Counted from the first letter of the stretch, positions 34,123 through 47,302 are shown. The stretch: DNA of 64,000 nt from Saccoglossus kowalevskii (GCF_000003605.2 NW_003150839.1:1-64000), one strand, 5' to 3'. Notes: generated by a model from the sequence alone, not told the origin. Made by a program: numbers and translations.

Positions 34123-34629
34123 TAGTTGGACTCTTCAACATTCGTACGAAATTAAAATGAGTCACATTAATATGCTTGTATTGAGTGGTTTCAGTGGTTT
34201 TCAAACCGCAATTAACTGTTGGGGTTGCCTCAATGAAAGTGAGAAATTGAGTTGAGTCAAGAAATTCGCTTGTCTTGATTGGTTTCAGTAACTCACTCAT
34301 CGCCCATAAACATACAACATTGACTGGTTTGTTCATCCAAGATGGAAAATTAGCTGTAGGAGTTGCCCTTATGAAATTCGAACAAATGGCCCCGCTATAA
34401 CCACGGAGCTAAGGAGGCGGCTTGCAGCCTTGAAGATACCGTGCAGGAGTTGCCCCTAAGTAATTCGAAGTAATGGCTTCTGTCTTAACCACAGAGCTAA
34501 GGAGGCGGCTTGATTGCAAATTGAGTCATATCAATGCGCCTGTCTTGATAAGTTTCAGTTACACGCTCATTACACATAGACATGCAACATTGACTGGTAT
34601 GTCAAACATTAAAAATTCTCTCTAGTGGA

Positions 34630-34702
34630 AGCCCCCTATGAGATTCGAACTCATGACCCCTGGTTTACAAGACCAGTGCTCTAACCACTGAGCTAAGGAG
34701 GC
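34630..34702 (-). tRNA. trnT-UGU: tRNA-Thr(UGU), consensus copy
   Basis: Exact consensus, inside the homogenised block. Confidence 0.95.
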
Positions 34703-35209
34703 TAGTTGGACTCTTCAACATTCGTACGAAATTAAAATGAGTCACATTAATATGCTTGTATTGAGTGGTTTCAGTGGTTTTCAGACCACAATTAACTGTA
34801 GGAGTTGCCTCAATGAAAGTGAGAAATTGAGTTGAGTCAAAAAATTCGCTTGTCTTGATTGGTTTCAGTAACTCACTCATCGCCCATAAACATACAACAT
34901 TGACTGGTTTGTTCATCCAAGATGGAAAATTAGCTGTAGGAGTTGCCCTTATGAAATTCGAACAAATGGCCCCGCTATAACCACGGAGCTAAGGAGGCGG
35001 CTTGCAGCCTTGAAGATACCGCGCAGGAGTTGCCCCTAAGTAATTCGAAGTAATGGCTTCTGTCTTAACCACAGAGCTAAGGAGGCGGCTTGATTGCAAA
35101 TTGAGTCATATCAATGCGCCTGTCTTGATAAGTTTCAGTTACACACTCATTACACATAAACATGCAACATTGACTGGTATGTCAAACATTAAAAATTCTC
35201 TCTAGTGGA

Positions 35210-35282
35210 AGCCCCCTATGAGATTCGAACTCATGACCCCTGGTTTACAAGACCAGTGCTCTAACCACTGAGCTAAAGAGGC
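35210..35282 (-). tRNA. trnT-UGU: tRNA-Thr(UGU)
   Basis: C6 to U only (U-G wobble in the acceptor). Confidence 0.9.
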
Positions 35283-35775
35283 TAGTTGGACTCTTCAACA
35301 TTCGTACGACATTAAAATGAGTCACATTAATATGTTTGTATTAAGTGGTTTCAGTGGTTTTCAGACTGCAATTAACTGTAGGAGTTGCCTCAATGAAAGT
35401 GAGAAATTAAGTTGAGTCAAAAAATTCGCTTGTCTTGATTGGTTTCAGTAACTCACTCATCGCCCATAAACATACACATTGACTGGTTTGTTCATCTAGA
35501 TGGGAAATTAGCTGTAGGAGTGCCTTGTGAAATTCGAACTCATGGCCCCGCTATAACCACGGAGCTAAGGAAGCGGCTTGTAGCCTTGAAGATACCGTGT
35601 AGGAGTTGCCCCTAAGAAATTCGAAGTAATGGATTCTGTCTTAACCACAGAGCTAAGGAGGCGGCTTGCATTGCAAATTGAGTCATATCAATGCGCCTGT
35701 CTTGATAAGTTTGAGTTACACACAAACATGCAACATTGACTGGTATGTCAAACATTAAAAATTCTCTCTAGTGGA

Positions 35776-35848
35776 AGCCCCCTATGAGATTCGAACTCAT
35801 GACCCCTGGTTTACAAGACCAGTGCTCTAACCACTGAGCTAAGGAGAC
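35776..35848 (-). tRNA. trnT-UGU: tRNA-Thr(UGU)
   Basis: C2 to U only (U2-G71 wobble); shared with 51323 and 51893. Confidence 0.88.
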
Positions 35849-36345
35849 TTGTTGGACTCTTCAACAGTCGTACGAAATTAAAATGAGTCACATTAATATG
35901 CTTGTATTGAGTGGTTTCAGTGGTTTTCAGACCGCAATTAACTGTAGGAGTTGCCTCAATGAAAGTGAGAAATTGAGTTGAGTCAAAAAATTCGCTTGTC
36001 TTGATTGGTTTCAGTAACTCACTCATCGCCCATAAACATACAACATTGACTGGTTTGTTCATCCAAGATGGGAAATTAGCTGTAGGAGTTGCCCTTGTGA
36101 AATTCGAACTCATGGCCCCGCTATAACCACGGAGCTAAGGAAGCGGCTTGTAGCCTTGAAGATACCGTGTAGGAGTTGCCCCTAAGAAATTCGAAGTAAT
36201 GGATTCTGTCTTAACCACAAAGCTAAGGAGGCGGCTTGCTTTGCAAATTGACTCATATCAATGCGCCTGTCTTGATAAGTTTGAGTTACACATAAACATG
36301 CAACATTGACTGGTATGTCAAACATTAAAAATTCTCTCTAGTGGA

Positions 36346-36418
36346 AGCCCCCTATGAGATTCGAACTCATGACCCCTGGTTTACAAGACCAGTGCTCTAA
36401 CCACTGAGCTAAGGAGGC
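36346..36418 (-). tRNA. trnT-UGU: tRNA-Thr(UGU), consensus copy
   Basis: Exact consensus. Confidence 0.95.
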
Positions 36419-36927
36419 TAGTTGGACTCTTCAACATTCGTACGAAATTAAAATGAGTCACATTAATATGCTTGTATTCAGTGGTTTCAGTGGTTTTCAG
36501 GCCGCAATTAACTGTAGGAGTTGCCTCAATGATAGTGAGAAATTGAGTTGAGTCAAAAAATTCGCTTGTCTTGATTGGTTTCAGTAACTCACTCATCGCC
36601 CATAAACATACAACATTGACTGGTTTGTTCATCCAAGATGGGAAATTAGCTGTAGGAGTTGCCCTTATGAAATTCGAACTCATGGCCCCCGCTATAACCA
36701 CAGAGCTACGGAGGCGGCTTGTAGCCTTGAAGATACCGTGTTGGAGTTGCCCCTAAGAAATTCGAAGTAATGGCTTCTGTCTGAACCACAGAGCTAAGGA
36801 GGCGGCTTGCATTGCAAATTAAGTCATATCAATGCGCCTGTCTTGATAAGTTTGAGTTACACACTCATTACACATAAACATGCAACATTGACTGGTATGT
36901 CAAACATTAAAAATTCTCTCTAGTGGA

Positions 36928-37000
36928 AGCCCCCTATGAGATTCGAACTCACGACCCCTGGTTTACAAGACCAGTGCTCTAACCACTGAGCTAAGGAGGC
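36928..37000 (-). tRNA. trnT-UGU: tRNA-Thr(UGU)
   Basis: A49 to G only; this and the next unit repeat 318-953 at an offset of 36,610 bp. Confidence 0.93.
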
Positions 37001-37490
37001 TAGTTGGACTCTTCAACATTCGTACGAAATTAAAATGAGTCACATTAATATGCTTGTATTGAGTGGTTTCAGTGGTTTTCAGACCGCAATTAACTGTTGG
37101 AGTTGCCTCAATGAAAGTGAGAAATTGAGTTGAGTCAAAAAATTCGCTTGTCTTGATTGGTTTCAGTAACTCACTCATCGCCCATAAACATACAACATTG
37201 ACTGGTTTGTTCATCCAAGATGGAAAATTAGCTGTAGGAGTTGCCCTTATGAAATTCGAACTCATGGCCCCGCTATAACCACGGAGCTAAGGAGGCGGCT
37301 TGCAGCCTTGAAGATACCGTGCAGGAGTTGCCCATAAGAATTTCGAAGTAATGGCTTCTGTTTTAACCACAGAGCTAAGAGGCGGCTTGCATTGCAAATT
37401 GACTCATATCAATGCGCCTGTCTTGATAAGTTTGAGTTACACACTCATTAAACATAAACATGTCAAACATTTAAAATTCTCTCTAGTGGA

Positions 37491-37563
37491 AGCCCCCTAT
37501 GAGATTCGAACTCATGACCCCTGGTTTACAAGACCAGTGCTCTAACCACTGAGCTAAGGAGGC
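37491..37563 (-). tRNA. trnT-UGU: tRNA-Thr(UGU), consensus copy
   Basis: Exact consensus with the same 17-base 3' spacer loss and T4 terminator as 881. Confidence 0.95.
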
Positions 37564-38071
37564 TAGTTGAACTCTTCAACATTCGTACGAAATTAAAATG
37601 AGTCACATTAATATGCTTGTATTGAGTGGTTTCAGTGGTTTTCAGACCGCAATTAACTGTAGGAGTTGCCTCAATGAAAGTGCGAAATTGAGTTGAGTCA
37701 AAAATTCGCTTGTCTTGATTGGTTTCAGTAACTCACTCATCGCCCATAAACATATAACATTGACTGGTTTGTTCATCCAAGATGGGAAATTAGCTGTAGG
37801 AGTTGCCCTTATGAAATTCGAACTCATGGCCCCCGCTATAACCACAGAGCTACGGAGGCGGCTTGTAGCCTTGAAGATACCGTGTAGGAGTTGCCCCTAA
37901 GAAATTCGAAGTAATGGCTTCTGTCTTAACCACAGAGCTAAGGAGGCGGCTTGCATTGCAAATTAAGTCATATCAATGCGCCTGTCTTGATAAGTTTGAG
38001 TTACACACTCATTACACATAAACATGCAACATTGACTGGTATGTCAAACATTAAAAATTCTCTCTAGTGGA

Positions 38072-38144
38072 AGCCCCCTATGAGATTCGAACTCATGACC
38101 CCTGGTTTACAAGACCAGTGCTCTAACCACTGAGCTAAGGAGGC
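38072..38144 (-). tRNA. trnT-UGU: tRNA-Thr(UGU), consensus copy
   Basis: Exact consensus; upstream palindrome altered to TTCATACGAA. Confidence 0.95.
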
Positions 38145-38653
38145 TAGTTGGACTCTTCGACATTCATACGAAATTAAAATGAGTCACATTAATATGCTTG
38201 TATTCAGTGGTTTCAGTGGTTTTCAGGCCGCAATTAACTGTAGGAGTTGCCTCAATGAAAGTGAGAAATTGAGTTGAGTCAAAAAATTCGCTTGTCTTGA
38301 TTGGTTTCAGTAACTCACTCATCGCCCATAAACATACAACATTGACTGGTTTGTTCATCCAAGATGGGAAATTAGCTGTAGGAGTTGCCCTTATGAAATT
38401 CGAACTCATGGCCCCCGCTACAACCACAGAGCTACGGAGGCGGCTTGTAGCCTTGAAGATACCGTGTAGGAGTTGCCCCTAAGAAATTCGAAGTAATGGC
38501 TTCTGTCTTAACCACAGAGCTAAGGAGGCGGCTTGCATTGCAAATTGAGTCATATCAATGCGCCTGTCTTGATAAGTTTGAGTTACACACTCATTACACA
38601 TAAACATGCAACATTGACTGGTATGTCAAACATTAAAATTTCTCTCTAGTGGA

Positions 38654-38726
38654 AGCCCCCTATGAGATTCGAACTCATGACCCCTGGTTTACAAGACCAG
38701 TGCTCTAACCACTGAGCTAAGGAGGC
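38654..38726 (-). tRNA. trnT-UGU: tRNA-Thr(UGU), consensus copy
   Basis: Exact consensus; the terminator is T4 (AAATTTTAAT). Confidence 0.94.
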
Positions 38727-39235
38727 TAGTTGGACTCTTCAACATTCGTACGAAATTAAAATGAGTCACATTAATATGCTTGTATTGAGTGGTTTCAGTG
38801 GTTTTCAGACCGCAATTAACTGTTGGAGTTGTCTCAATGAAAGTGAGAAATTGAGTTGAGTCAAAAAATTCGCTTGTCTTGATTGGTTTCAGTAACTCAT
38901 TCATCGCCCATAAACATACAACATTGACTGGTTTGTTCATCCAAGATGGGGAAATTATCTGTAGTAGTTGCCCTTATGAAATTCGAACTCATGGCCCCAC
39001 TATAACCACGGAGCTAAGGAGGCGGCTTGCAGCCTTCAAGCTACCGTGTAAGAGTTGCCCCTAAGAAATTCGAAGTAATGTCTTCTGTCTTAACCACAGA
39101 GCTAAGGAGGCGGCTTGCATTGCAAATTGACTCATATCAATGCGCCTGTCTTGATAAGTTTGAGTTACTCACTCATTACACATAAACATGCAACATTGAC
39201 TGGTATGTCAAACATTAGAAATTCTCTTTAGTGGA

Positions 39236-39308
39236 AGCTCCCTATGAGATTCGAACTCATGACCCCTGGTTTACAAGACCAGTGCTCTAACCACTGAGCT
39301 AAGGAGGC
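39236..39308 (-). tRNA. trnT-UGU: tRNA-Thr(UGU)
   Basis: G70 to A (C3-A70 mismatch). The terminator T-run is broken (AATTTCTAATG), leaving only T3. Confidence 0.8.
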
Positions 39309-39814
39309 TAGTTGGACTCTAATATTCGTACGAAATTAAAATGAGTCACTTTAATATGCTTGTATTGAGTGGTTTCAGTGGTTTTCAGACCGCAATTAAC
39401 TGTAGGAGTTGCCTCAATGAAAGTGAGAAATTGAGTTGAGTCAAAAAATTCGCTTGTCTTGATTGGTTTCAGTAACTCACTCATCGCCCATAAACATACA
39501 ACAGTGACTGGTTTGTTCATCCAAGATGGAAAATTAGCTGTAGGAGTTGCCCTTATGAAATTCGAACTCATGGCCCCGCTATAACCACGGAGCTAAGGAG
39601 GCAGCTTGTAGCCTTGAAGATACCGTGTAGGAGTTGCCCCTAAGAAATTCGAAGTAATGGCTTTTGTCTGAACCACAGAGCTAAGGAGGCGGCTTGCATT
39701 GCAAATTGACTCATATCAATGCGCCTGTCTTGATAAGTTTGAGTTACACACTCATTACACATAAACATGCAACATTGACTGGTATGTCAAACATTAAAAA
39801 TTCTCTCTAGTGGA

Positions 39815-39887
39815 AGCACCCTATGAGATTCGAACTCATGACCCCTGGTTCACAAGACCAGTGCTCTAACCACTGAGCTAAGGAGGC
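39815..39887 (-). tRNA. trnT-UGU: tRNA-Thr(UGU)
   Basis: G70 to U and A37 to G, as at 17882. Confidence 0.77.
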
Positions 39888-40388
39888 TAGTTGGACTCTT
39901 CAACATTCGTACGAAATTAAAATGAGTCACATTAATATGCTTGTATTGAGTGGTTTCAGTGGTTTTTAGACCGCAATTAACTTTAGGAGTTGCCCCAATG
40001 AAATTGAGTTGAGTCAAAAAATTCGCTTGTCTTGATTGGTTTCAGTAACTCATTCATCGCCCATAAACATACAACATTAACTGGTTTGTTCATCCAAGAT
40101 GGGGAAATTATCTGTAGTAGTTGCCCTTATGAAATTCGAACTCATGGCCCCACTATAACCACGGAGCTAAGGAGGCGGCTTGCAGCCTTGAAGCTACCGT
40201 GTAAGAGTTGCCCCTAAGAAATTCGAAGTAATGTCTTGTGTCTTAACCACAGAGCTAAGGAGGCGGCTTGCATTGCAAATTGACTCATATCAATGCGCCT
40301 GTCTTGATAAGTTTGAGTTACTCACTCATTACACATAAACATGCAACATTGACTGGTATGTCAAACATTAAAAATTCTCTCTAGTGGA

Positions 40389-40461
40389 AGCCCCCTATGA
40401 GATTCGAACTCATGACCCCTGGTTTACAAGACCAGTGCTCTAACCACTGAGCTAAGGAGGC
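40389..40461 (-). tRNA. trnT-UGU: tRNA-Thr(UGU), consensus copy
   Basis: Exact consensus; 574-bp unit with a short loss in the spacer (CCCAATGAAATTGAG). Confidence 0.95.
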
Positions 40462-40962
40462 TAGTTGGACTCTTCAACATTCGTACGAAATTAAAATGAG
40501 TCACATTAATATGCTTGTATTGAGTGGTTTCAGTGGTTTTTAGACCGCAATTAACTGTAGGAGTTGCCCCAATGAAATTGAGTTGAGTAAAAAAATTCGC
40601 TTGTCTTGATTGGTTTCAGTAACTCATTCATCGCCCATAAACATACAACATTGACTGGTTTGTTCATCCAAGATGGGGAAATTATCTGTAGTAGTTGCCC
40701 TTATGAAATTCGAACTCATGGCCCCACTATAACCACGGAGCTAAGGAGGCGGCTTGCAGCCTTCAAGCTACCGTGTAAGAGTTGCCCCTAAGAAATTCGA
40801 AGTAATGTCTTCTGTCTTAACCACAGAGCTAAGGAGGCGGCTTGCATTGCAAATTGACTCATATCAATGCGCCTGTCTTGATAAGTTTGAGTTACTCACT
40901 CATTACACATAAACATGCAACATTGACTGGTATGTCAAACATTAGAAATTCTCTCTAGTGGA

Positions 40963-41035
40963 AGCTCCCTATGAGATTCGAACTCATGACCCCTGGTTTA
41001 CAAGACCAGTGCTCTAACCACTGAGCTAAGGAGGC
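40963..41035 (-). tRNA. trnT-UGU: tRNA-Thr(UGU)
   Basis: G70 to A and broken T-run, repeating 39236 at 1727 bp. Confidence 0.8.
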
Positions 41036-41540
41036 TATTTGGACTCTAATATTCGTACGAAATTAAAATGAGTCACATTAATATGCTTGTATTGAGTGGT
41101 TTCAGTGGTTTTCAGACCGCAATTAACTGGAGTTGCCTCAATGAAAGTGAGAAATTGAGTTGAGTCAAAAAATTCGCTTGTCTTGATTGGTTTCAGTAAC
41201 TCACTCATAGCCCATAAACATACAACATTGACTGGTTTGTTCATCCAAGATGGAAAATTAGCTGTAGGAGTTGCCCTTATGAAATTCGAACTCATGGCCC
41301 CCCGCTATAACCACGGAGCTAAGGAGGCGGCTTGTAGCCTTGATGATACCGTGTAGGAGTTGCCCCTGAGAAATTCGAAGTCATGGCTTCTATCTTAACC
41401 ACAGAGCTAAGGAGGCGGCTTGCATTGCAAATTGAGTCATATCAATGCGCCTGTCTGGATAAGTTTGACTTACACACTCATAACACATAAACATGCAACA
41501 TTGACTGGTATGTCAAACATTAAAAAATCTCTCTAGTGGA

Positions 41541-41613
41541 AGCCTCCTATGAGATTCGAACTCATGACCCCTGGTTTACAAGACCAGTGCTCTAACCACT
41601 GAGCTAAGGAGGC
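41541..41613 (-). tRNA. trnT-UGU: tRNA-Thr(UGU), fully paired acceptor
   Basis: G69 to A turns the wobble pair into U4-A69, so all seven acceptor pairs are Watson-Crick. Otherwise consensus. Confidence 0.93.
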
Positions 41614-42121
41614 TAGTTGGACTCTTCAACATTCGTACGAAATTAAAATGAGTCACATTAATATGCTTGTATTGAGTGGTTTCAGTGGTTTTCAGACCGC
41701 AATTAACTGTTGGAGTTGTCTCAATGAAAGTGAGAAATTGAGTTGAGTCAAAAAATTCGCTTGTCTTGATTGGTTTCAGTAACTCACTCATCGCCCATAA
41801 ACATACAACATTGACTGGTTTGTTCATCCAAGATGGAAAATTAGCTGTAGGAGTTGCCCTTATGAAATTCGAACTCATGGCCCCGCTATAACCACGGAGC
41901 TAAGGAGGCAGCTTGTAGCCTTGAAGATACCGTGTAGGAGTTGCCCCTAAGAAATTCGAAGTAATGGCTTTTGTCTGAACCACAGAGCTAAGGAGGCGGC
42001 TTGCATTGCAAATTGACTCATATCAATGCGCCTGTCTTGATAAGTTTGAGTTACACACTCATTACACATAAACATGCAACATTGACTGGTATGTCAAACA
42101 TTAAAAATTCTCTCTAGTGGA

Positions 42122-42194
42122 AGCCCCCTATGAGATTCGAACTCATGACCCCTGGTTTACAAGACCAGTGCTCTAACCACTGAGCTAAGGAGGC
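42122..42194 (-). tRNA. trnT-UGU: tRNA-Thr(UGU), consensus copy
   Basis: Exact consensus. Confidence 0.95.
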
Positions 42195-42695
42195 TAGTTG
42201 GACTCTTCAACATTCGTACGAAATTAAAATGAGTCACATTAATATGCTTGTATTGAGTGGTTTCAGTGGTTTTTAGACCGCAATTAACTGTAGGAGTTGC
42301 CCCAATGAAATTGAGTTGAGTCAAAAAATTCGCTTGTCTTGATTGGTTTCAGTAACTCATTCATCGCCCATAAACATACAACATTAACTGGTTTGTTCAT
42401 CCAAGATGGGGAAATTATCTGTAGTAGTTGCCCTTATGAAATTCGAACTCATGGCCCCACTATAACCACGGAGCTAAGGAGGCGGCTTGCAGCCTTGAAG
42501 ATACCGTGTAGGAGTTGCCCCTAAGAAATTCGAAGTAATGGCTTCTGTCTTAACCACAGAGCTAAGGAGGCGGCTTGCATTGCAAATTGAGTCATATCAA
42601 TGCGCCTGTCCTGATAAGTTTGAGTTACACACTCATTAAACATAAACATGCAACATTGACTGGTATGTCAAACATTTAAAATTCTCTCTAGCGGA

Positions 42696-42769
42696 AGCTC
42701 CCTCATGAGATTCGAACTCATGACCCCTGGTTTACAAGACCAGTGTTCTAACCACTGAGCTAAGGAGGC
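42696..42769 (-). tRNA. trnT-UGU: tRNA-Thr(UGU), damaged copy
   Basis: 74 bases: one extra base between the T stem and acceptor, G70 to A, and G24 to A in the D stem. Confidence 0.65.
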
Positions 42770-43259
42770 TAGTTGGACTCTTCAACATTCGTACGAAATT
42801 AAAATGAGTCACATTAATATGCTTGTATTGAGTGGTTTCAGTGGTTTTCAGACCGCAATTAACTGGAGTTGCCTCAATGAAAGTGAGAAATTGAGTTGAG
42901 TCAAAAAATTCGCTTGTCTTGATTGGTTTCAGTAACTCACTCATAGCCCATAAACATACAACATTGACTGGTTTGTTCATCCAAGATGGAAAATTAGCTG
43001 TAGGAGTTGCCCTTATGAAATTCGAACTCATGGCCCCCCGCTATAACCACGGAGCTAAGGAGGCGGCTTGCAGCCTTGAAGATACCGTGTAGGAGTTGCC
43101 CCTAAGAAATTCGAAGTAATGGCTTCTGTCTTAACCACAGAGCTAAGGAGGCGGCTTGCATTGCAAATTGAGTCATATCAATGCGCCTGTCCTGATAAGT
43201 TTGAGTTACACACTCATTAAACATAAACATGTCAAACATTTAAAATTCTCTCTAGCGGA

Positions 43260-43332
43260 AGCCCCTCATGAGATTCGAACTCATGACACCTGGTTTACAA
43301 GACCAGTGTTCTAACCACTGAGCTAAGGAGGC
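43260..43332 (-). tRNA. trnT-UGU: tRNA-Thr(UGU), weakened copy
   Basis: G67 to A, A66 to G, G45 to U and G24 to A. Confidence 0.68.
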
Positions 43333-43840
43333 TAGTTGGACTCTTCAACATTCGTACGAAATTAAAATGAGTCACATTAATATGCTTGTATTGAGTGGTT
43401 TCAGTGGTTTTCAGACCGCAATTAACTGTAGGAGTTGCCTCAATGAAAGTGAGAAATTGAGTTGAGTCAAAAAATTCGCTTGTCTTGATTGGTTTCAGTA
43501 ACTCACTCATCGCCATAAATATACAACATTGACTGGTTTGTTCATCAAAGATGCAAAATTAGCTGTAGGAGTTGCCCTTATAAAATTCGAACTCATGGCC
43601 CCCGCTATAACTACGGAGCTAAGGAGGCGGCTTGCAGCCTTGATGATACCGTGTAGGAGTTGCCCCTGAGAAATTCGAAGTCATGGCTTCTATCTTAACC
43701 ACAGAGCTAAGGAGGCGGCTTGCATTGCAAATTGAGTCATATCAATGCGCCTGTCTGGATAAGTTTGACTTACACACTCATAACACATAAACATGCAACA
43801 TTGACTGGTATGTCAAACATTAAAAATTCTCTCTAGTGGC

Positions 43841-43913
43841 AACCCCCTATGAGATTCGAACTCAAGACCCCTGGTTTACAAGACCAGTGCTCTAACCACT
43901 GAGCTTAGGAGGC
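43841..43913 (-). tRNA. trnT-UGU: tRNA-Thr(UGU), weakened copy
   Basis: C72 to U, A49 to U and U8 to A; identical to 7729, 36,112 bp away. Confidence 0.72.
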
Positions 43914-44421
43914 TAGTTGAACTCTTCAACATTCGTACGAAATTAAAATGATTCACATTAATATGCTTGTATTGAGTGGTTTCAGTGGTTTTCAGACCGC
44001 AATTAACTGAAGGAGTTGCCTCAATGAAAGTGAGAAATTGAGTTGAGTCAAAAAATTCGCTTGTCTTGATTGGTTTCAGTAACTCACTCATCGCCCATAA
44101 ACATACAACATTGACTGGTTTGTTCATCCAAGATGGGAAATTAGCTGTAGGAGTTGCCCTTATGAAATTCGAACTCATGGCCCCGCTATAACCACAGAGC
44201 TACGGAGGCGGCTTGTAGCCTAGAAGATACCGTGTAGGAGTTGCCCCTAAGAAATTCGAAGTAATGGCTTCTGTCTTAACCACAGAGCTAAGGAGGCGGC
44301 TTGCATTGCAAATTGAGTCATATCAATGCGCCTGTCTTGATAAGTTTGAGTTACACACTCATTACACATAAACATGCAACATTGACTGGTATGTCAAACA
44401 TTAAAATTTCTCTCTAGTGGA

Positions 44422-44494
44422 AGCCCCCTATGAGATTCGAACTCATGACCCCTGGTTTACAAGACCAGTGCTCTAACCACTGAGCTAAGGAGGC
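44422..44494 (-). tRNA. trnT-UGU: tRNA-Thr(UGU), consensus copy
   Basis: Exact consensus; T4 terminator. Confidence 0.94.
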
Positions 44495-45003
44495 TAGTTG
44501 GACTCTTCAACATTCGTACGAAATTAAAATGAGTCACATTAATATGCTTGTATTGAGTGGTTTCAGTGGTTTTCAGACCGCAATTAACTGTTGGAGTTGT
44601 CTCAATGAAAGTGAGAAATTGAGTTGAGTCAAAAAATTCGCTTGTCTTGATTGGTTTCAGTAACTCACTCATCGCCCATAAACATACAACATTGACTGGT
44701 TTGTTCATCCAAGATGGGAAATTAGCTGTAGGAGTTGCCCTTATGAAATTCGAACTCATGGCCCCCGCTATAACCACGGAGCTAAGGAGGCAGTTTGTAG
44801 CCTTGAAGATACCGTACAGGAGTTGCCCCTAAGAAATTCGAAGTAATGGCTTATGTCTTAACCACAGAGCTAAGGAGGCGGCTTGCATTGCAAATTCACT
44901 CATATGAATGCGCCTGTCTGGATAAGTTTGACTTACACACTCATTACACATAAACATGCAACATTGACTGGTATGTCAAACATTAAAAATTCTCTCTAGT
45001 GGC

Positions 45004-45076
45004 AAACCCCTTTGAGATTCGAACTCAAGACCCCTGGTTTACAAGACCAGTGCTCTAACCACTGAGCTTAGGAGGC
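45004..45076 (-). tRNA. trnT-UGU: tRNA-Thr(UGU), weakened copy
   Basis: C72 to U, G71 to U and U8 to A. A49 to U is matched by U65 to A, restoring the T-stem pair that is broken in the related copies 7729 and 43841. Confidence 0.68.
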
Positions 45077-45584
45077 TAGTTGAACTCTTCAACATTCGTA
45101 CGAAATTAAAATGAGTCACATTAATATGCTTGTATTGAGTGTTTTCAGTGGTTTTCAGACCGCAATTAACTGAAGGATTTGCCTCAATGAAAGTGAGAAA
45201 TTGAGTTGAGTCAAAAAATTCGCTTGTCTTGATTGGTTTCAGTAACTCACTCATCGCCCATAAACATACAACGTTGACTGGTTTGTTCATCCAAGATGGA
45301 AAATTAGCTGTAGGAGTTGCCCTTATGAAATTCGAACTCATGACCCCGCTATAACCACGGAGCTAAGGAGGCGGCTTGCAGCCATGAAGATACCGTGCAG
45401 GAGTTGCCCCTAAGAATTTCAAAGTAATGGCTTCTGTTTTAACCACAGAGCTAAGGAGGCGGCTTGCATTGCAAATTGACTCATATCAATGCGCCTGTCT
45501 TGATAAGTTTGAGTTACACACTCATTACACATAAACATGCAACATTGACTGGTATGTCAAACATTAAAAATTCTCTCTAGTGGA

Positions 45585-45657
45585 AGCCCAATATGAGATT
45601 CGAACTCATGACCCCTGGTTTACAAGACCAGTGCTCTAACCACTGAGCTAAGGAGGC
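45585..45657 (-). tRNA. trnT-UGU: tRNA-Thr(UGU), acceptor variant
   Basis: G68 to U and G67 to U leave two adjacent acceptor mismatches. Confidence 0.72.
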
Positions 45658-46138
45658 TAGTTGAACTCTTCAACATTCGTACGAAATTAAAATGGGTCAC
45701 ATTAATATGCTTGTATTGAGTAGTTTCAGTGGTTTTCAGACCGCAATTAACTGTAGGAGTTGCCTCAATGAAAGTGCGAAATTGAGTTGAGTCAAAAAAT
45801 TCGCTTGTCTTGATTGGTTTCAGTAACTCACTCATCGCCCATAAACATATAACATTGACTGGTTCGTTCATCCAAGATGGGAAATTAGCTGTAGGAGTTG
45901 CCCTTATGAAATTCGAACTCATGGCCCCAGCTATAACCACAGAGCTACGGAGGCGGCTTGTAGCCTTGAAGATACCGTGTTGGAGTTGCCCCTAAGAAAT
46001 TCGAAGTAATGGCTTCTGTCTGAACCACAGAGCTAAGGAGGCGGCTTGCTTTGCAAATTAAGTCATATCAATGCGCCTGTCTTGATAAACATGCAACATT
46101 GACTGGTATGTCAAACATTAAAAATTCTCTCTAGTGGA

Positions 46139-46211
46139 AGCCCCCTATGAGATTCGAAATCATGACCCCTGGTTTACAAGACCAGTGCTCTAACCACTGA
46201 GCTAAGGAGGC
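46139..46211 (-). tRNA. trnT-UGU: tRNA-Thr(UGU)
   Basis: G53 to U breaks the T-stem closing pair and touches the B box. Confidence 0.8.
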
Positions 46212-46720
46212 TAGTTGGACTCTTCAACATTCGTACGAAATTAAAATGAGTCACATTAATATGCTTGTATTGAGTGGTTTCAGTGGTTTTCAGACCGCAA
46301 TTAACTGTTGGAGTTGCCTCAATGAAAGTGAGAAATTGAGTTGAGTCAAAAAATTCGCTTGTCTTGATTGGTTTCAGTAACTCACTCATCGCCCATAAAC
46401 ATACAACATTGACTGGTTTGTTCATCCAAGATGGGAAATTAGCTGCAGGAGTTGCCCTTATGAAAGTCGAACTCATGGCCCCCGCTATAACCACAGAGCT
46501 ACGGAGGTGGCTTGTAGCCTTGAAGATACCGTGTAGGAGTTGCCCCTAAGAAATTCGAAGTAATGGCTTCTGTCTTAACCACAGAGCTAAGGAGGCGGCT
46601 TGCATTGCAAATTGAGTCATATCAATGCGCCTGTCTTGATAAGTTTGAGTTACACACTCATTACACATAAACATGCAACATTGACTGGTATGTCAAACAT
46701 TAAAAATTCTCTCTAGTGGA

Positions 46721-46793
46721 AGCCCAATATGAGATTCGAACTCATGACCCCTGGTGTACAAGACCAGTGCTACAACCACTGAGCAAAGGAGGC
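46721..46793 (-). tRNA. trnT-UGU: tRNA-Thr(UGU), heavily mutated
   Basis: G68 to U, G67 to U, A38 to C, G22 to U, A21 to G and A9 to U. Likely a pseudogene although UGU is kept. Confidence 0.58.
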
Positions 46794-47302
46794 TAGTTGC
46801 ACTCTTCAACATTCGTACGAAATTAAAATGAGTCACATTAATATGCTTGTATTGAGTGGTTTCAGTGGTTTTCAGACCGCAATTAACTGTAGGAGTTGCC
46901 TCAATGAAAGTGAGCAATTGAGTTGAGTCAAAAAATTCGTTTGTCTTGATTGATTTCAGTAACTCACTCATCGCCCATAAACATACAACATTGACTGGTT
47001 TGTTCATCCAAGATGGGAAATTAGCTGTAGGAGTTGCCCTTATGAAATTCGAACTCATGGCCCCCGCTATAACCACAGAGCTACGGAGGCGGCTTGTAGC
47101 CTTGAAGATACCGTGTTGGAGTTGCCCCTAAGAAATTCGAAGTAATGGCTTCTGTCTTAACCACAGAGCTAAGGAGGCGGCTTGCATTGCAAATTGAGTC
47201 ATATCAATGCGCCTGTCTTGATAAGTTTGAGTTACACACTCATTACACATAAACATGCAACATTGACTGGTATGTCAAACATTAAAAATTCTCTCTAGTG
47301 GA

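Larger units (their letters stand above)
33543..35282. repeat. three nearly identical 580-bp units
   Basis: Adjacent units share the private changes CGAACAAATGG, CCTAAGTAATTCG and GGCTTGATTGC and differ at few bases, pointing to very recent duplication or conversion. Confidence 0.85.
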
